This document shows, piece after piece, positions 50,953 through 62,442 of a DNA stretch of 64,000 bases. The translations under genes were made by a program, and so were the position numbers. Position 1 is the first letter of the stretch, and every line of letters starts with the position of its first letter. The notes under the pieces were generated by a model. That model was not told the DNA's origin. It searched no databases and saw only the letters and a program-made list of their open reading frames with translations. Where the stretch lies: positions 6,262,001-6,326,000 of the forward strand of contig NC_046679.1 of NCBI RefSeq assembly GCF_009870125.1, in the 5' to 3' direction. The stretch comes from Drosophila pseudoobscura (Eukaryota; Arthropoda; Insecta; Diptera; Drosophilidae).

Positions 50953-51353
50953 TAGAGCTTTAATCTGTCTGTGTGCTGTAGTAGTACTAGTAGTAGTAGT
51001 AGTAGATTTGTGTGCCTATTTATATTATTTAATTTGTATATTTTCGAATTTGTAAATACATATGTATATGCTTTAGCTCCTCATATACTCATACCACGAT
51101 TGTAAATACTTTTTACTATTGGAATCCAAACATATTTGTATTCTAATAGCTCGTAATGATTGTATTTATAGAACAAATCCCTCGTACGGGAGAGTGACAA
51201 GACGTGTCTCGGTATATGCACTAAGACCAGTGGGTTTTATAATGCGTAAACTGTGCCAACGTCCAAAAAGATTCCATTATTAAACAAAAATTAAAATTTA
51301 ACGTTTTTTTTTTTACTGCACGAGCTCAATGGTAGTTGGGAATAATGGAGAAG

Positions 51354-51361
51354 TATCGATA
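51354..51361. promoter_or_regulatory. DRE (TATCGATA) upstream of the long p53 isoform
   Basis: A perfect TATCGATA lies about 170 bases upstream of the ATG at 51529, with more ATCGAT words at about 51446, 51478 and 51487. DREF binds this word in promoters of replication and growth genes. I infer the promoter of the upstream p53 transcript. Confidence 0.5.
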
Positions 51362-51528
51362 GTGACATGAACGACTGTATATCCGCCTTAATTACACTTC
51401 AAATGTAAATTGAATGTAATGTAAAACCATCGAATTGGAAAAAACATCGATATCTGCAATGTACATATATCCAAACATCGATGACATCGATGTTAACATG
51501 CCGCTTTAGTTTGGTTTATAACTTAAAA

Positions 51529-54500
51529 ATGTCGCTGAAACGAACATCGTCGGTCACCATGACTCTGGAACAGTAAGATAAACGTATTTGTGCAATGCCC
51601 TCGTATATAGTTGAATGTTTTGCCAGAAATGCTTGCGGTGTTGCCCGCACAAGCAGCCAAACGCTTATAAAGTTTGTGCAGGACAACGATGGCTTTTTCA
51701 CAAACGGATCCCAATTGATAAGCTCCAGCACCGTTTCTCAAGCCACTTACACCTGGACGCCTGTATTGGAAGTGGCAGCCGTTGCACAGCAGTATGAGGA
51801 ATCTGTGATCACTGGCGGGGGACAAAATATGAACAACAACGTAGTATTTTATAACCAAAGCGGACATATGGTTAACACAATGGCTGATGTTTATGCATCA
51901 AGCAACATAAACTACGGCGGCCTGGCGCACGTGCCACAGACCATTCAAACTTATAGTGTCGCAGCAGCCAACGATATACAGGAGGAATATTTTCACAATG
52001 GCGGATATAATATCAATAATAGTGGTGTAACCTATAACCAAAGTGGACAAAACGCTAGCCGCACAAGCGATGTCTTCGGATCAGGAATCATCGCTGTGCC
52101 GAACGTGCCCGTCCTTCCGGGCGCATATTTTAGCAATGGCGGACAACAAGTTTACAATGGCGGAAACTTGGCCGCAAATTGTGTCAACCAAAATAATAAT
52201 GTGATCCAGCAGAACGCCTGCAGTTTGACTATTCCTGCTACTGTGGAAGGAGCAGGAGCACCCATTGCCGTATCGGTGAATGGCAAGTCCTTAACATACG
52301 TTGGACAAAATCGTGCCGCAGTGGCTGTTTATAAGCGGTGAGTATTTTTCACACACACACAAACACCAATTTAGTTTTGTTTAAAAAAACGCGCACATTT
52401 CGATGAACCGATAACGGTACTTATCGACTGTGAGTGCGTTGCGCAGGCATAATTTTCATACCCTAGGGAAAATAATATTAAACAGAAAAGTTTGTCATCC
52501 CAGGCTCTTATTAATGTAGAAACTAGTCAGTCTCTGTTTTAAATCCATATTTTGAAAAATGTTGCTCAAAATAGGGGCAATAGGAACAATTGTTCTCTTA
52601 CGTTTTATTACGTTTGATTTTTTTGACCTTTTTCGCTAAAACCTTTTTTTAGGCAAAACCCAATAAAAGCAAGTATTTCAAACAAGCCAGTCAAGTAGAA
52701 AATAGGTTCATTAATATGATAAAATCGTGTGGGCAGGTCTGAGAGTTCTATATATCTAGTAATATTCGACGGAATATCAAAATCGAGGAATATGTATAAA
52801 AGAACTTGAATTCGTCAGTATAATGACGGTTTGGTATATTTTGGTATATTTTTGAGGGTCACACTGTCCGCGACCACACTGTTTATGTTTAGTTTATTGC
52901 GATTTAAAAAATAATCAACAATTTGTTAGCTTCCTGCAAGCTGACTTCTGGTTAAAGGAGTGCCAGGAAGGCACATATCACAGCCAATGTCTTGGCACAA
53001 AGTAAGGTATTCAATGATAATGCTAAATCAATTCCTTGCTTCATATTGAGGCGGCCAAGACAAATGCTAATTTATCAAACCTTTCCACAGCGAGGATGCG
53101 GTGAATGGCTTACATGCTGCCAACGCTGATAGCTCCGTGGGATCAGCTGCTTCGACTGTGGAGGATGGGGCCATTAATGAAGAGTCCGACGAGCCCACCG
53201 ACTTGTGAGTATATCGGCCACAGGTGGTTTGTGCGGTCCCCTAATATTTCATGTTTGTATGTATCCTCCTGCTATCATAGAACCACCGAACCGATGGCCT
53301 TCCTTCAGGGACTAAACGTAAGTGGAAATACAAACATTTCAGATTTATGGTGCACTAACGAACATTCTTTTATTTGTGATTTGTGCAGTCGGGAAATCTG
53401 ATGCAGTTTAGCCAGGTGAGTGCTGCTAGTACATTTTGAAGCGATGCGACAAATCGGCCTGGATGAGTATCAGCAAAAAGCTAGAGACGGCGGAAAACAC
53501 ATTACTGATCAGCTGCATGTCCAGCTCGTACAGGCCCATTGGCTTTATCTTGAACTTGGTGAGGGTCACTAGGAGGGTGAAACTATGGACAGCCTGGCGA
53601 TACCGGCAGTCGGCATGCTGCAGGTTCATCTCCTGCAGTATTATGGCTGTTCTCCTGGTGGCCACGAGTAGATTGTTGCACAAGTGTGCCAGCATTGTGA
53701 TCTCGGTGAGCGATATGAACAGAAAGACTAGACTTATGAGCGCTCCCAGGCCGTCGTACGGCTTGCTGCCAAGAAATGTGTCCGCTAGGGCATAGTACAG
53801 ACTGTAAAATCCCACTGTCATGCCCAGCAGATTGCAGATCAACGACAGGATAATCGAAAGAGACATGAGGGACAAGTATTTGTCGCTATTTACATAAATC
53901 ACTATATAACGGTCCGCCAGTCGGTCCAGCTCATCCGCCAATGAGCAGAACCTCTGCATGCGATAGAACGAAGTGTTCAGCTTCAGCTGATCCTCCCTCT
54001 GCATGATATTCACCTGCTGGCGATGCGACTCCAGTCTCACATTGATCGCTTTCAGGATCTCCTTCACCACAATCATGGCTCCAAAGTAGCAGTTGTTGAG
54101 CAGGTTTGAAATGATCAGCGGGAGCAGACGGTACACGGTCCAAATCAAACTCAATTCTGGCTCCAGGCGCCGCTGTTGCAGTATGAAGGTTGTCTCCAGT
54201 ATCAGAGGAAAACCGACCGACTTGACCAGAGCCATGGCAATCGATCGAAGGAGCGATGCGTTGTCCAAATGGAACATTTTGAGGGTCTGAAATAATGGCA
54301 CTTGGCTCATTGTTTTCGCCACAGTGTCGTTCATGATCATTTGTGTGACATAGTTGATAATTGCCACTGTAATGTTCATGTAACTATAAAGGCTCACAGC
54401 ATCCCGCAGGTTGATCTGTCCTTGAATGTAGTCCTGGTATATCTGATACCCATAGATGCCAGCAAAGGCGGTGGTCCACAGTATGGCATACGCCAGATAT

Positions 54501-56334
54501 ACTTTTGAGAGCTTGAAACTTTGCCGTCTACGGCTATCGTATCGATTGGCCAGCAGTCCAAAGACGGTCATGAGCAGAATCAGTGTAATTGTTAGTACTT
54601 TCACCATACGCCTATGCGTAACATCAATCGAAGATGTCATTCTGTTCAAACTTCTAAAGACAGACTAGTCTGGTGTCTGCTATACACTGAACAACAGCCT
54701 AATGGCTGCTTAATTGTTTTTTCCACTATCGTACTGATGCCATCTTCAGGACTCCTCTGTCCGACACTATCTGGAGGCATCGCAAGGCACTTGCTTAATG
54801 TTCGGTGGTTGGAAATCAACTGAACTGGCTCCGTTCAGGAACAAAAGAGTGGCGACATTCCCCGTGTGACTCAGTAGCAGACGCGATTGTGCTTGCAGCA
54901 ATTTCATAAGACCGGCATGACGTCACAGTCACAAACGAATCAGAAAAGAAAATACTGCATGTGTTTGGCCAGTGCCGTGCGAAAAAAGTTGCATACACTT
55001 GTGAAAGACTACAAAAAAATCAGTTCACGAGCTGTCCTTCGTCGAGTCGACACCTGTTGTGCAAGCAGCAACATGAAGCTCTATCAGCTTTACAAACGCC
55101 AAGTGTGATCTGCCCAACTGTTTTTTGGTTTGTTCTCCTACTAATTGCCTGTTCTTTCTAGCAATCCGTGCTGCGCGAGATGATACTGCAGGATCTACAA
55201 TGCCAAAGCAATAGTTTGCCCAAACTGGAAAGCCACAATGTTGGTGGCTACAATTTCAGCATGGATTTGAAGGAGCCTCCCAAGTCTCACTGGGTGTACT
55301 CGGATCTATTGAACAAGCTCTACATACGCATGGAGAAGACATTCAATGTAGACGTGCAGTTCAAGTCAATAATGCCCATACAGCCGCTAAATCTGCGAGT
55401 CTTTCTTTGCTTTAATAAAGACGTCAGCGGTGCTGTGCTGCGCTGTCAGAATCACTTGAGCACAGAGCCAGGTGAGAGCTCAGCTTTCTCAGGAGCATCC
55501 AGTCCTCTAATAATCTACTTTTCATTGCAGTTACCCATCACAATTTCAAGATGCGCGAGAGTTTGCTGCGTTGCGAGAATCCACGCACCACGTACTGTGG
55601 ATCGGCTCAGGGTAAGGGCATTTCTGAAAGGTATTCGGTGCTGGTGCCGTTGAATTTGAGCCGTTCTGGGAGTCGCAACGGCGGCTTAATACGCCAGACG
55701 CTCGCCTTTAAGTTTGTCTGCCAGAACTCGTGCTTGGGCAGGAAGGAAACAAGCTTGATCTTTTGTCTGGAGAACTCGAGGTGTGTAAGCTGTTAAATTC
55801 AGTAGTCCCAACGTTTATACTATTTTTTTTTGCAGCGGCGATATTTTGGCACAGAATTTTATAGGAGTCAAAATCTGCACGTGCCCTAAAAGGGATTGTA
55901 CTCAAGAAGTACGCCATTTTCGAGGGGAAAATGAGAAGAAACGCAAATCGTTGGCCACATCAGATAATGAGGATGATAACGACGTGATGCCTGCGAAAAT
56001 ACGTCGCCGTACCGTGTCGTGCAAACAAGAAACCGAGAGCAATGACGGCCACGATGCGGACTACCTGCCCAACGATTGGGAGGTTTCGCGCACCTTTGAC
56101 GGTCAATATCGCCTTGCCATAACGTGCCCCAAAAAGGAATGGCTGCTGCAGAACATCGAGGGCATGATCAAGGAGTCGGCTGCTGAAGTGCTACGCAGTC
56201 CGACCAAACCCAATCTGCGTCATTATGCCAACAATTTGTTGAACCTGAAAAGTAAGATTCGCCCGGACATGCTCCCATGGTATTTTGTTTCATATTTTTA
56301 TCCAATTACAGAACGTGCCTTAGATCTGCTATGA
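51529..56334 (+). CDS. p53: p53 tumour-suppressor transcription factor, long and short isoforms
   Basis: Fly p53 drives the apoptotic response to DNA damage. Long form: 51529-51572, 51627-52337, 53091-53204, 53281-53317, 53389-53415, 55162-55471, 55531-55780, 55836-56251, 56312-56334; phases match, 643 residues. Short form starts at ATG 52987 (MSWHKV) with donor at 53007 and gives 398 residues, near the known 385. The activation segment has TTEPMAFLQGLN plus the SGNLMQFSQ microexon (27 bases). The DNA-binding domain keeps zinc-ligand motifs RCQNHL and VCQNSCLGRKET, the YCGSAQGKGISER block and the CTCPKRD contact motif. The C-terminal oligomerisation region is WLLQNIEGMIKE. A minus-strand receptor gene lies inside the intron 53416-55161. 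The family is certain; the first-exon choice of the short form is less so, because a stronger donor at 53002 is out of phase. Confidence 0.95.
51627..52337 (+). CDS. p53: p53 long-isoform exon with Asn/Gly-rich repeats
   Basis: The exon enters in phase 2 from 51529-51572 across a 54-base intron and leaves in phase 2 to 53091. It encodes residues 15-252 of the long form. Two clear repeat units of about 45-60 residues are seen: about 76-126 (GGGQNMNNN, then YNQSGHM and ADVYAS) and about 135-180 (FHNGGYNINN, then YNQSGQN and SDVFGS). A third partial unit follows at 181-206 (YFSNGGQQVYNGG), and a weak one near 36-58. No domain family is recognised. Alternating hydrophobic and Asn/Gly positions could suit a beta-solenoid, but that is a guess. 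Confidence 0.85.
52857..52881 (+). promoter_or_regulatory. Motif-1 promoter pair for the short p53 isoform
   Basis: GGTCACACTG (52857-52866) is followed closely by GACCACACTG (52872-52881). The first matches the Drosophila motif-1/M1BP core word found just around transcription starts of TATA-less genes. It lies about 110 bases before the short-isoform ATG at 52987, between the long-isoform exon and the common exons. I infer an internal promoter. Confidence 0.55.
53426..54649 (-). CDS. Gr94a: Gustatory receptor Gr94a, nested in a p53 intron
   Basis: A single uninterrupted 407-codon frame encodes a seven-span insect chemoreceptor. Hydrophobic segments begin at about residue 18 (LTITLILLMTVFGLLA), then around 50, 88, 135, 180, 260 and 300, with the last near 380 (ISNVFSAVSSFLLILIQA). 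Landmarks include LYSYMNIT, ILQQRRLEPE, RMQRFCSLADELD, LVATRRTAIILQEMNLQHA and the C-terminal GLYELDMQL before the last span, at the place of the family's TYhxxxxxQF motif. It lies wholly inside p53 intron 53416-55161 on the opposite strand. Two Met codons (residues 1 and 4) could start. No intron is needed. The symbol rests on remembered resemblance to Gr94a and its known location at p53. Confidence 0.92.
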   Translation of the reverse strand: MNRMTSSIDVTHRRMVKVLTITLILLMTVFGLLANRYDSRRRQSFKLSKVYLAYAILWTTAFAGIYGYQIYQDYIQGQINLRDAVSLYSYMNITVAIINYVTQMIMNDTVAKTMSQVPLFQTLKMFHLDNASLLRSIAMALVKSVGFPLILETTFILQQRRLEPELSLIWTVYRLLPLIISNLLNNCYFGAMIVVKEILKAINVRLESHRQQVNIMQREDQLKLNTSFYRMQRFCSLADELDRLADRYIVIYVNSDKYLSLMSLSIILSLICNLLGMTVGFYSLYYALADTFLGSKPYDGLGALISLVFLFISLTEITMLAHLCNNLLVATRRTAIILQEMNLQHADCRYRQAVHSFTLLVTLTKFKIKPMGLYELDMQLISNVFSAVSSFLLILIQADLSHRFKMY

Positions 56335-58723
56335 CCTGGAGCCTAGCTAATGAAAGTCTGACAATGGTCCAAGCGGATAACCTACTGAGTATTTAATTAT
56401 TATTAAAACCCACATGCTAGGAAGATGTGGATCTGCTTAGAGTTCAGGGAAAGAGTACAAGTGTTACAGAAGAAAATATAGTTTATAGTTTTATACAGAC
56501 ATGCAACATGTACAAACTGTTGGGCAACCCAAAAGCCAATTAATGTGAATTAAAAATGACTTGAGTTTATTTCATGTCAGAAATTTCTTATAAAAACCAA
56601 GTCTTACATGAGATCTTAGTGCTAGCTGCCAAGGCCATCGATTGTAGAGTTAGTTATGAAGATCAGACATGTTTTGTTGTATTTAGATAGTGGCAGGACT
56701 TACGTTAGGAAAGTGGACTGGCAGATTGGACAGCTTCTTAAGTTATAAGCGAGTGTTAATCGTTCTGGAAATCCGAATTTACATCAGATCAGTGCGCCTC
56801 GTACTGTACAGTACATCATCGTCGCGCATGCTATGGCCAGGGCTCTGGCACATGTGTGGCTTGTGTGTGCGGTCATTGCTCTGCAGAGTTCTATCCCAGC
56901 CCAGGCCTCAGCTAGGCTGCAAATTGTTCTGCTGCATTTATGCACATTTTATTTATACGCACATACTCGTATCTGTGCATCTTTGGTTTTAGTTCTATGC
57001 TTATATAAAAAAGACACGTTAAATAGCGCATGCGTTGCATTTTGCCCACGCCACGCCAAAGTTGCACATGTGCGCGAGGATGCAAAAAAACAACAGATGT
57101 TGACACTATGCCGCTGCAGCTGCAGGCGACTTTAGCTTTTGCCACATGCGGCAACGGGAACGGGAACGGCAACTGAATGTTTACGCCACAGCCAGCCCAC
57201 CAAATGCTGGTGCTGCTACTGCCGCTACTGTTCATTGACCTAGGGCAGGGCACATGATACTATGTTCGAATGGTAACGGGCTCCTTATCCATGACCATAA
57301 GGCGGGCATAGCGGATGTATCGGCTTCCATTTGGGGGCCTTTCCTTTTTCACTTACAATAAACCTCGGCGGGCACCTTACCAGTTTGGCTTCATGAAAAT
57401 GGGTCGAATCGTATAACCGCTCAAAGTCTCTCTCGCTTCTCGTTGGGCGACAGAGAGAGAGAGAGACACTCTCCTCTTGAAGCTGTTTTTCTTTGGCGAT
57501 GCACTCACCTTAGTTAACCAATTAAATATTTGAGTTTGGTTTCGATTGGCTGGCTGGCGGCAAAATGTTGACAGTTGGAAAGTTTGGATACAGTGGGTCA
57601 ATTTAGGTCAATTTTCAAAGTCTTGATGGGGTGTTTACAGGAAAAGCTTGTTGTCTGAAGGAAAGTAGATGGTAGGAGTACTATATAGATCTGGGGGCAG
57701 ATAAGGAAATGAATGTCAGCAGTTACCTCTTATGGAAGATCTACATAGATCAAGATTAATTCATGCACCCTGAGAAAAAAGCCCTGATATTGTGTTTCTT
57801 TTTGAAATGCCATTTTTCTCTTAGTGTAGTCATGTTTAGAGTAAGTTGTTCTCTGTAGATTATATTTCTCCCAGGGATCACACCTGATAACTACCAAGAT
57901 AAACAACAGATATGTACATATCTAATTTTAACTAAATGGAATTAAGATTTCTATGAAACTTTGGTGATTCAGTGGATGATTCAAAACAAATCCAAGTCGG
58001 ATATTTATAAGAAGTGGTGGTGTCTTATCAAAATCCTATTTTGACTTCCTGGCTTGCAGTGGGCATGTGTATATTTTTTATACTTCATAGAATCTTGTTC
58101 ATCGCCACCTGTTGCTTATCCGCAATCCCAGATAAAGGGCCAGATAAACCAAAAGAGAGGTCTTCTATCAAAGACTGGCAACCCCACTGTGGGAAGTGGA
58201 ATGACGACGAAAACAAAACAGAAAGTCAGGTGAAACCCAGACTGCAACTCCACTCCACGGTAAATGCTCGATTCCACTCAAACGAAATGCTCTCGGTAGC
58301 TGCCCACTCGAATGTGCAGTCGTAGTAGATCGAAAACCAGATATCAAGCAAACGACGCTGCTCTCGAGCCAAAAGCGATCTTCACTCGTGGGAGAAAGAG
58401 TCGAAAGCTTGACAACGGGCCAGCGTCGAGCGTCGAACGGCGGTACATGGCGTACATTTGGCGCTCGCATTCGGTTGTTGGCTTTGGCGTTGGCGTTGTC
58501 GCTGTCGTTGTCGTGTTGGTGCTCAGTGTGTTCTCCCATCTTCTCTCCGCTGGCACGTTACGTTGGAGCTGTGTGGAGTGACAAGAAAATAAAAATATAG
58601 CCAAGCAAAATAGAGATCCCCTCACAAGCTGTGCCATATTTGTTTTGACCGCGAAAATATCCCAGTGCGGGCTGTCTCCAGCTGGTTTCTTGGCTGTAAA
58701 AAGGTGTAATTGAATAATTAATA
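56335..58723. other. p53 3' UTR and intergenic; leader of the SDR gene
   Basis: ATTAAA at 56402-56407, 68 bases past the p53 stop, is a likely poly(A) signal. No coding gene is seen between there and the SDR start at 58724. Sequence from about 58,330 on looks like leader (GCGAAC/CGTCG words). The open frames at 56690-57135 and 58014-58325 have no family features. Confidence 0.5.
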
Positions 58724-61700
58724 ATGGTGGAAACGGCTACCACTACGACTGTGACGCGGACAACCATTACGGCACCGGCTGGACCCGCCGCTACGGTGCC
58801 CTCATCTTCGGCCACGCCCACGGCTCCTACGGCTACCCAGGCAGCCTCACAGGCGCGCCGCAACGATGAGACCACCCGGGCCCTCTTCAATCTGAAAATC
58901 ATCATCTTCCTGCTGCTGCTGCCTCTGATCCTGCTCGCCGTGGGACTGAAGCATCTCCTGGACTATCTGTTCGCTCTGGGCCTCAAGGAGAAGGATGTGA
59001 GCGGCAAGGTGGCGCTGGTAAGATGCAATTTGAGTGCGGCTGCAGCTAAGTTATGGACACAATAAACGGCTGGCAAATGGCCCATTAATAATACTCTTCG
59101 CTGGTCGGATATCTCTCTGTCAGATATCAATCGTATGTCGTATGCATAGATATGACCCCCCTCCAGCCAGACAGCCAGCCAGCCAGCCATAGATGAAACG
59201 TCACGCACTTTCCTTTTTCAGTGGCTCTTTGCACCCACCTTGCAGCACTTTCCCCCCTTTTGGATGGGCCTCCGAGTTATCTGAGATGGGTGCGGCACGA
59301 TCGGTTGGCTGGAGCTCTCGGCTCTTGGCACCATGTTATTTGAGTCAATGTTTATGCGTCTTTGGTGCCCGCCGTGTCGGTTGGCCAATTGTTTATGTTT
59401 ATGGATTGTTTATTTCTTATAAAAGGTTCTCTATGGTCAGCGCTTCTGACATCACATTCACTGTGTAAACCCATGTAATTCTAAGAATATCTCTAATTGA
59501 ATTTCGAAACACTTTGCGGCATCATATCTCGGTCTATTAATCACACATTACACATGGGCTGGCGGCTGGTTTCGAATCATAATGAAAAGTCAATTGCGGG
59601 GTCGCCCTCGCGCAAGGTCAAGTGTGCGGGTAACCGAACACTGGGTACATATGCTGGAGAACCTGATCGAATTTGTAAGTAAATTTAGTAGACATTAGCA
59701 TTCCATTCTTGTCTGCCAGCTTTTGTGGCGTGTGTGGGCGTGTGCTGGCTGGCCATAAACGTAGAGTATTTATGAATCATTGCAGCTTGGCTTTTGCTTT
59801 AGACTCAGACTTTCGATCGTTCTCTCAGATACAGATATGGTCACAGCGGCGTGCTCACGGGGGGCTGGCGGTACAAGCATCTTAACAGTGAGAAACAGCC
59901 CAATTAGAAGATTGACATTCAAAGATAACTTTTGATGTACTTCATTGTTTTTTTGAGACGGCTTTTAGAGCTGAGAGAACCCCCTCTGTGCACGCCTCTG
60001 TGAAACCGCAAACTGGTTTGTGTCGCTATTTATACCAAGACCAAAAAGAAAGAGTGGAAAAAATGCAAACCTCAGGAACTTCACTTTTGTTTTCAGTTCA
60101 ACAAACAATTGATGACGTTTACCCGATCGCATGTAAACAACCACCGCGCCCCAGCGAGAGATACTCGCTCCACCGAGCGGCGTATCTCTCAGATGCGTGC
60201 TGAGATAAAACCCATACAGATACATAGATATATTGTAGCTACGAGTGCTATTTCTATTGTTGCTGTAGTTAATTTGCATATGATATTGAAATTCTTTAGG
60301 AATAGTATAACCACAAAACAATTGCGCATCGGAGCTGCGTTGCCAGGTGCTGCCTATTTTTGTTTTTCGATGATTTTTACATACCCTGTAGTCGTAGGGG
60401 AGTAGTATACTTGTATATCTGTCGGCATGTTCCGCAATCTTTCTTTAGATACGGAACAGTGCTTTGGGGATCTTATCTCCCAGCCCAACAAAAATCTGAT
60501 AATCGTTACAGCCAGCTTCACGAGTATACTCGTATCTAGATACAAGTATCCTTACTGTGAGAAGTAATATTCGGCTTTAAATTTGAAAAAATAGTGAAAT
60601 TAAATTTATTTAACTTTGATTTCAATATAAATAAAATCTAAGTCGCTTCTTTTTTCTCTCCGTGTACCGCCCAACTTTTTGTTCTATTCGTTGTAATATA
60701 CTCCCAAGCTCCTATCGGGTAACTCTTAGTCCGTATTCTCCAATATATTGTTTTAGTTTGTTTGTGTGCTTTTTTTCCCATATGTTCTCGAACGTGCCAA
60801 AACTTTGAGTTGTGGCACGGCGCATTGCATTGGACGTTGGGTCGCACCCCCAACCGAGCCACTGAGGTCACAGTTCGCTTTAATTACGGTCAAAAGTCAC
60901 TCAATTGTGTGCCCGAAAAGAGGTTCGGCTCCGGCTTCGGCTTGGGCGCATGGAGCGTATGAGTAATGCCGTTCATAGTACTCGTAAGTGGCTCCCATAA
61001 TTGGCATTAAACGGGGGGCTTTTTGTTCAATGCGAAGCCACATTAGCTCAAGTTGATTGTTTGCAAATTAAGCTAATTAATCTGTACGGTACGAGCACTC
61101 GTACAATTAGAGTAAAATGCGTTTTAATCTGCCAGGTGACTGGTGGGGGCAGCGGCCTGGGTCGCGAGATCTGCATGGAGCTGGCCCGCCGCGGCTGCAA
61201 GGTGGCCGTCGTAGATGTCAACTCCAAGGGCTGCTACGAGACAGTGGAGCTGCTCAGCAAGATTCCCCGATGCGTGGCCAAGGCCTACAAGGTGGGTTTA
61301 CATTGACTTAAAGCTGGCTTTTCCGATAGAATACTGATAGCACATTGTCCTTACAGAATGATGTCTCCTCGCCGCGTGAGCTGCAGCTGATGGCCGCCAA
61401 AGTGGAAAAGGAGCTGGGCCCCGTGGATATTCTGGTCAATAATGCCTCCCTGATGCCCATGACCTCGACACCCTCGCTGAAGAGCGACGAAATAGATACC
61501 ATTCTGCAGCTGAACTTGGGCTCCTATATTATGGTGTGTATACTGTAGTTTATGGTCCTTTGGGGCTTATCTTCAACTGATGGAATGTATGCCTTGCAGA
61601 CCACAAAGGAGTTTCTGCCCAAGATGATAACACGCAAGTCCGGCCACCTGGTGGCAGTGAATGCCTTGGCGGGTGAGTTCTCCTTTCATGTGAGAAGCCA

Positions 61701-62279
61701 TGACCTCCCTTAACCTCTATTCCATATTGTCTTTGTAGGTCTGGTTCCCTTGCCGGGCGCTGGCATCTATACGGCCACCAAATATGGTATTGAGGGTTTC
61801 ATGGCCGCCCTGCGCGCCGAGCTGCGTCTCTCCGACTGCGACTATGTCCGTACCACAGTGGCCAATGCCTATCTGATGCGCACCAGCGGAGATCTGCCGC
61901 TGCTCAGCGATGCCGGGTAAGAGCTTGTGCCTCCTGCCTCTCGTTCAACCCACGACTCCAACATACTTTCCTTTACAGCATAGCGACCAGTTATCCAGGC
62001 CTGCCCACACCCTATGTGGCCGAGAAGATTGTGAAGGGCGTGCTGCTGAACGAGCGCATGGTATACGTGCCAAAAATCTTTGCACTCAGTGTGTGGCTGC
62101 TCAGGTGATAATTGAATTAGCCGGGCACCAAGTGCCAACGCTTAACGATTTCACTATCATTTTCATTTTCATTTTCCCTTTCATTGTGTAGACTGTTGCC
62201 CACCAAGTGGCAGGATTACATGCTGCTGCGCTTCTACCACTTCGATGTGCGCAGATCCCACCTGTTCTACTGGAAGTGA
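58724..62279 (+). CDS. CG17121: Membrane-anchored short-chain dehydrogenase/reductase (17beta-HSD11/RDH10-like)
   Basis: Exons: 58724-59017, 61136-61291, 61357-61533, 61600-61672, 61739-61916, 61979-62104, 62192-62279, totalling 364 codons (363 residues), all in phase. The first intron is about 2.1 kb. A Thr/Ala-rich N-terminus (residues 1-50) precedes a hydrophobic anchor at about 57-75 (IIIFLLLLPLILLAVGL), as in ER/lipid-droplet SDRs. The Rossmann fold shows TGGGSGLG (100-107) for NAD(P), NNAS (178-181), and YTATK (Tyr244, Lys248) as the catalytic YxxxK. The usual catalytic Ser 13 residues before Tyr is Ala231 (NALAG), so activity may be weak, altered or lost. The substrate cannot be told; family members act on retinoids, steroids or fatty alcohols. 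The symbol is the fly gene I believe corresponds. Confidence 0.92.
59018..61135 (+). other. First intron of the SDR gene
   Basis: A 2.1 kb intron from donor GCGCTG|GTAAGA to acceptor TCTGCCAG. It contains no supported gene on either strand. Its length relative to the other introns (62 to about 90 bases) makes it the likely place for regulatory sequence. Confidence 0.7.
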
Positions 62280-62442
62280 GATTCCGCTCCGGCATTTTCA
62301 TGGAACAACTCTCATTGTTCACCATTTGCAGCTCTTAATTTAATGAATAGCTATTTACACTAACTTTAAACTAAAAGTAAATCTATTTTCAAACTGATGT
62401 GGCAAGGCCATGTTCTGTCTGCGCTGCTGATAAGGCCTCCAA

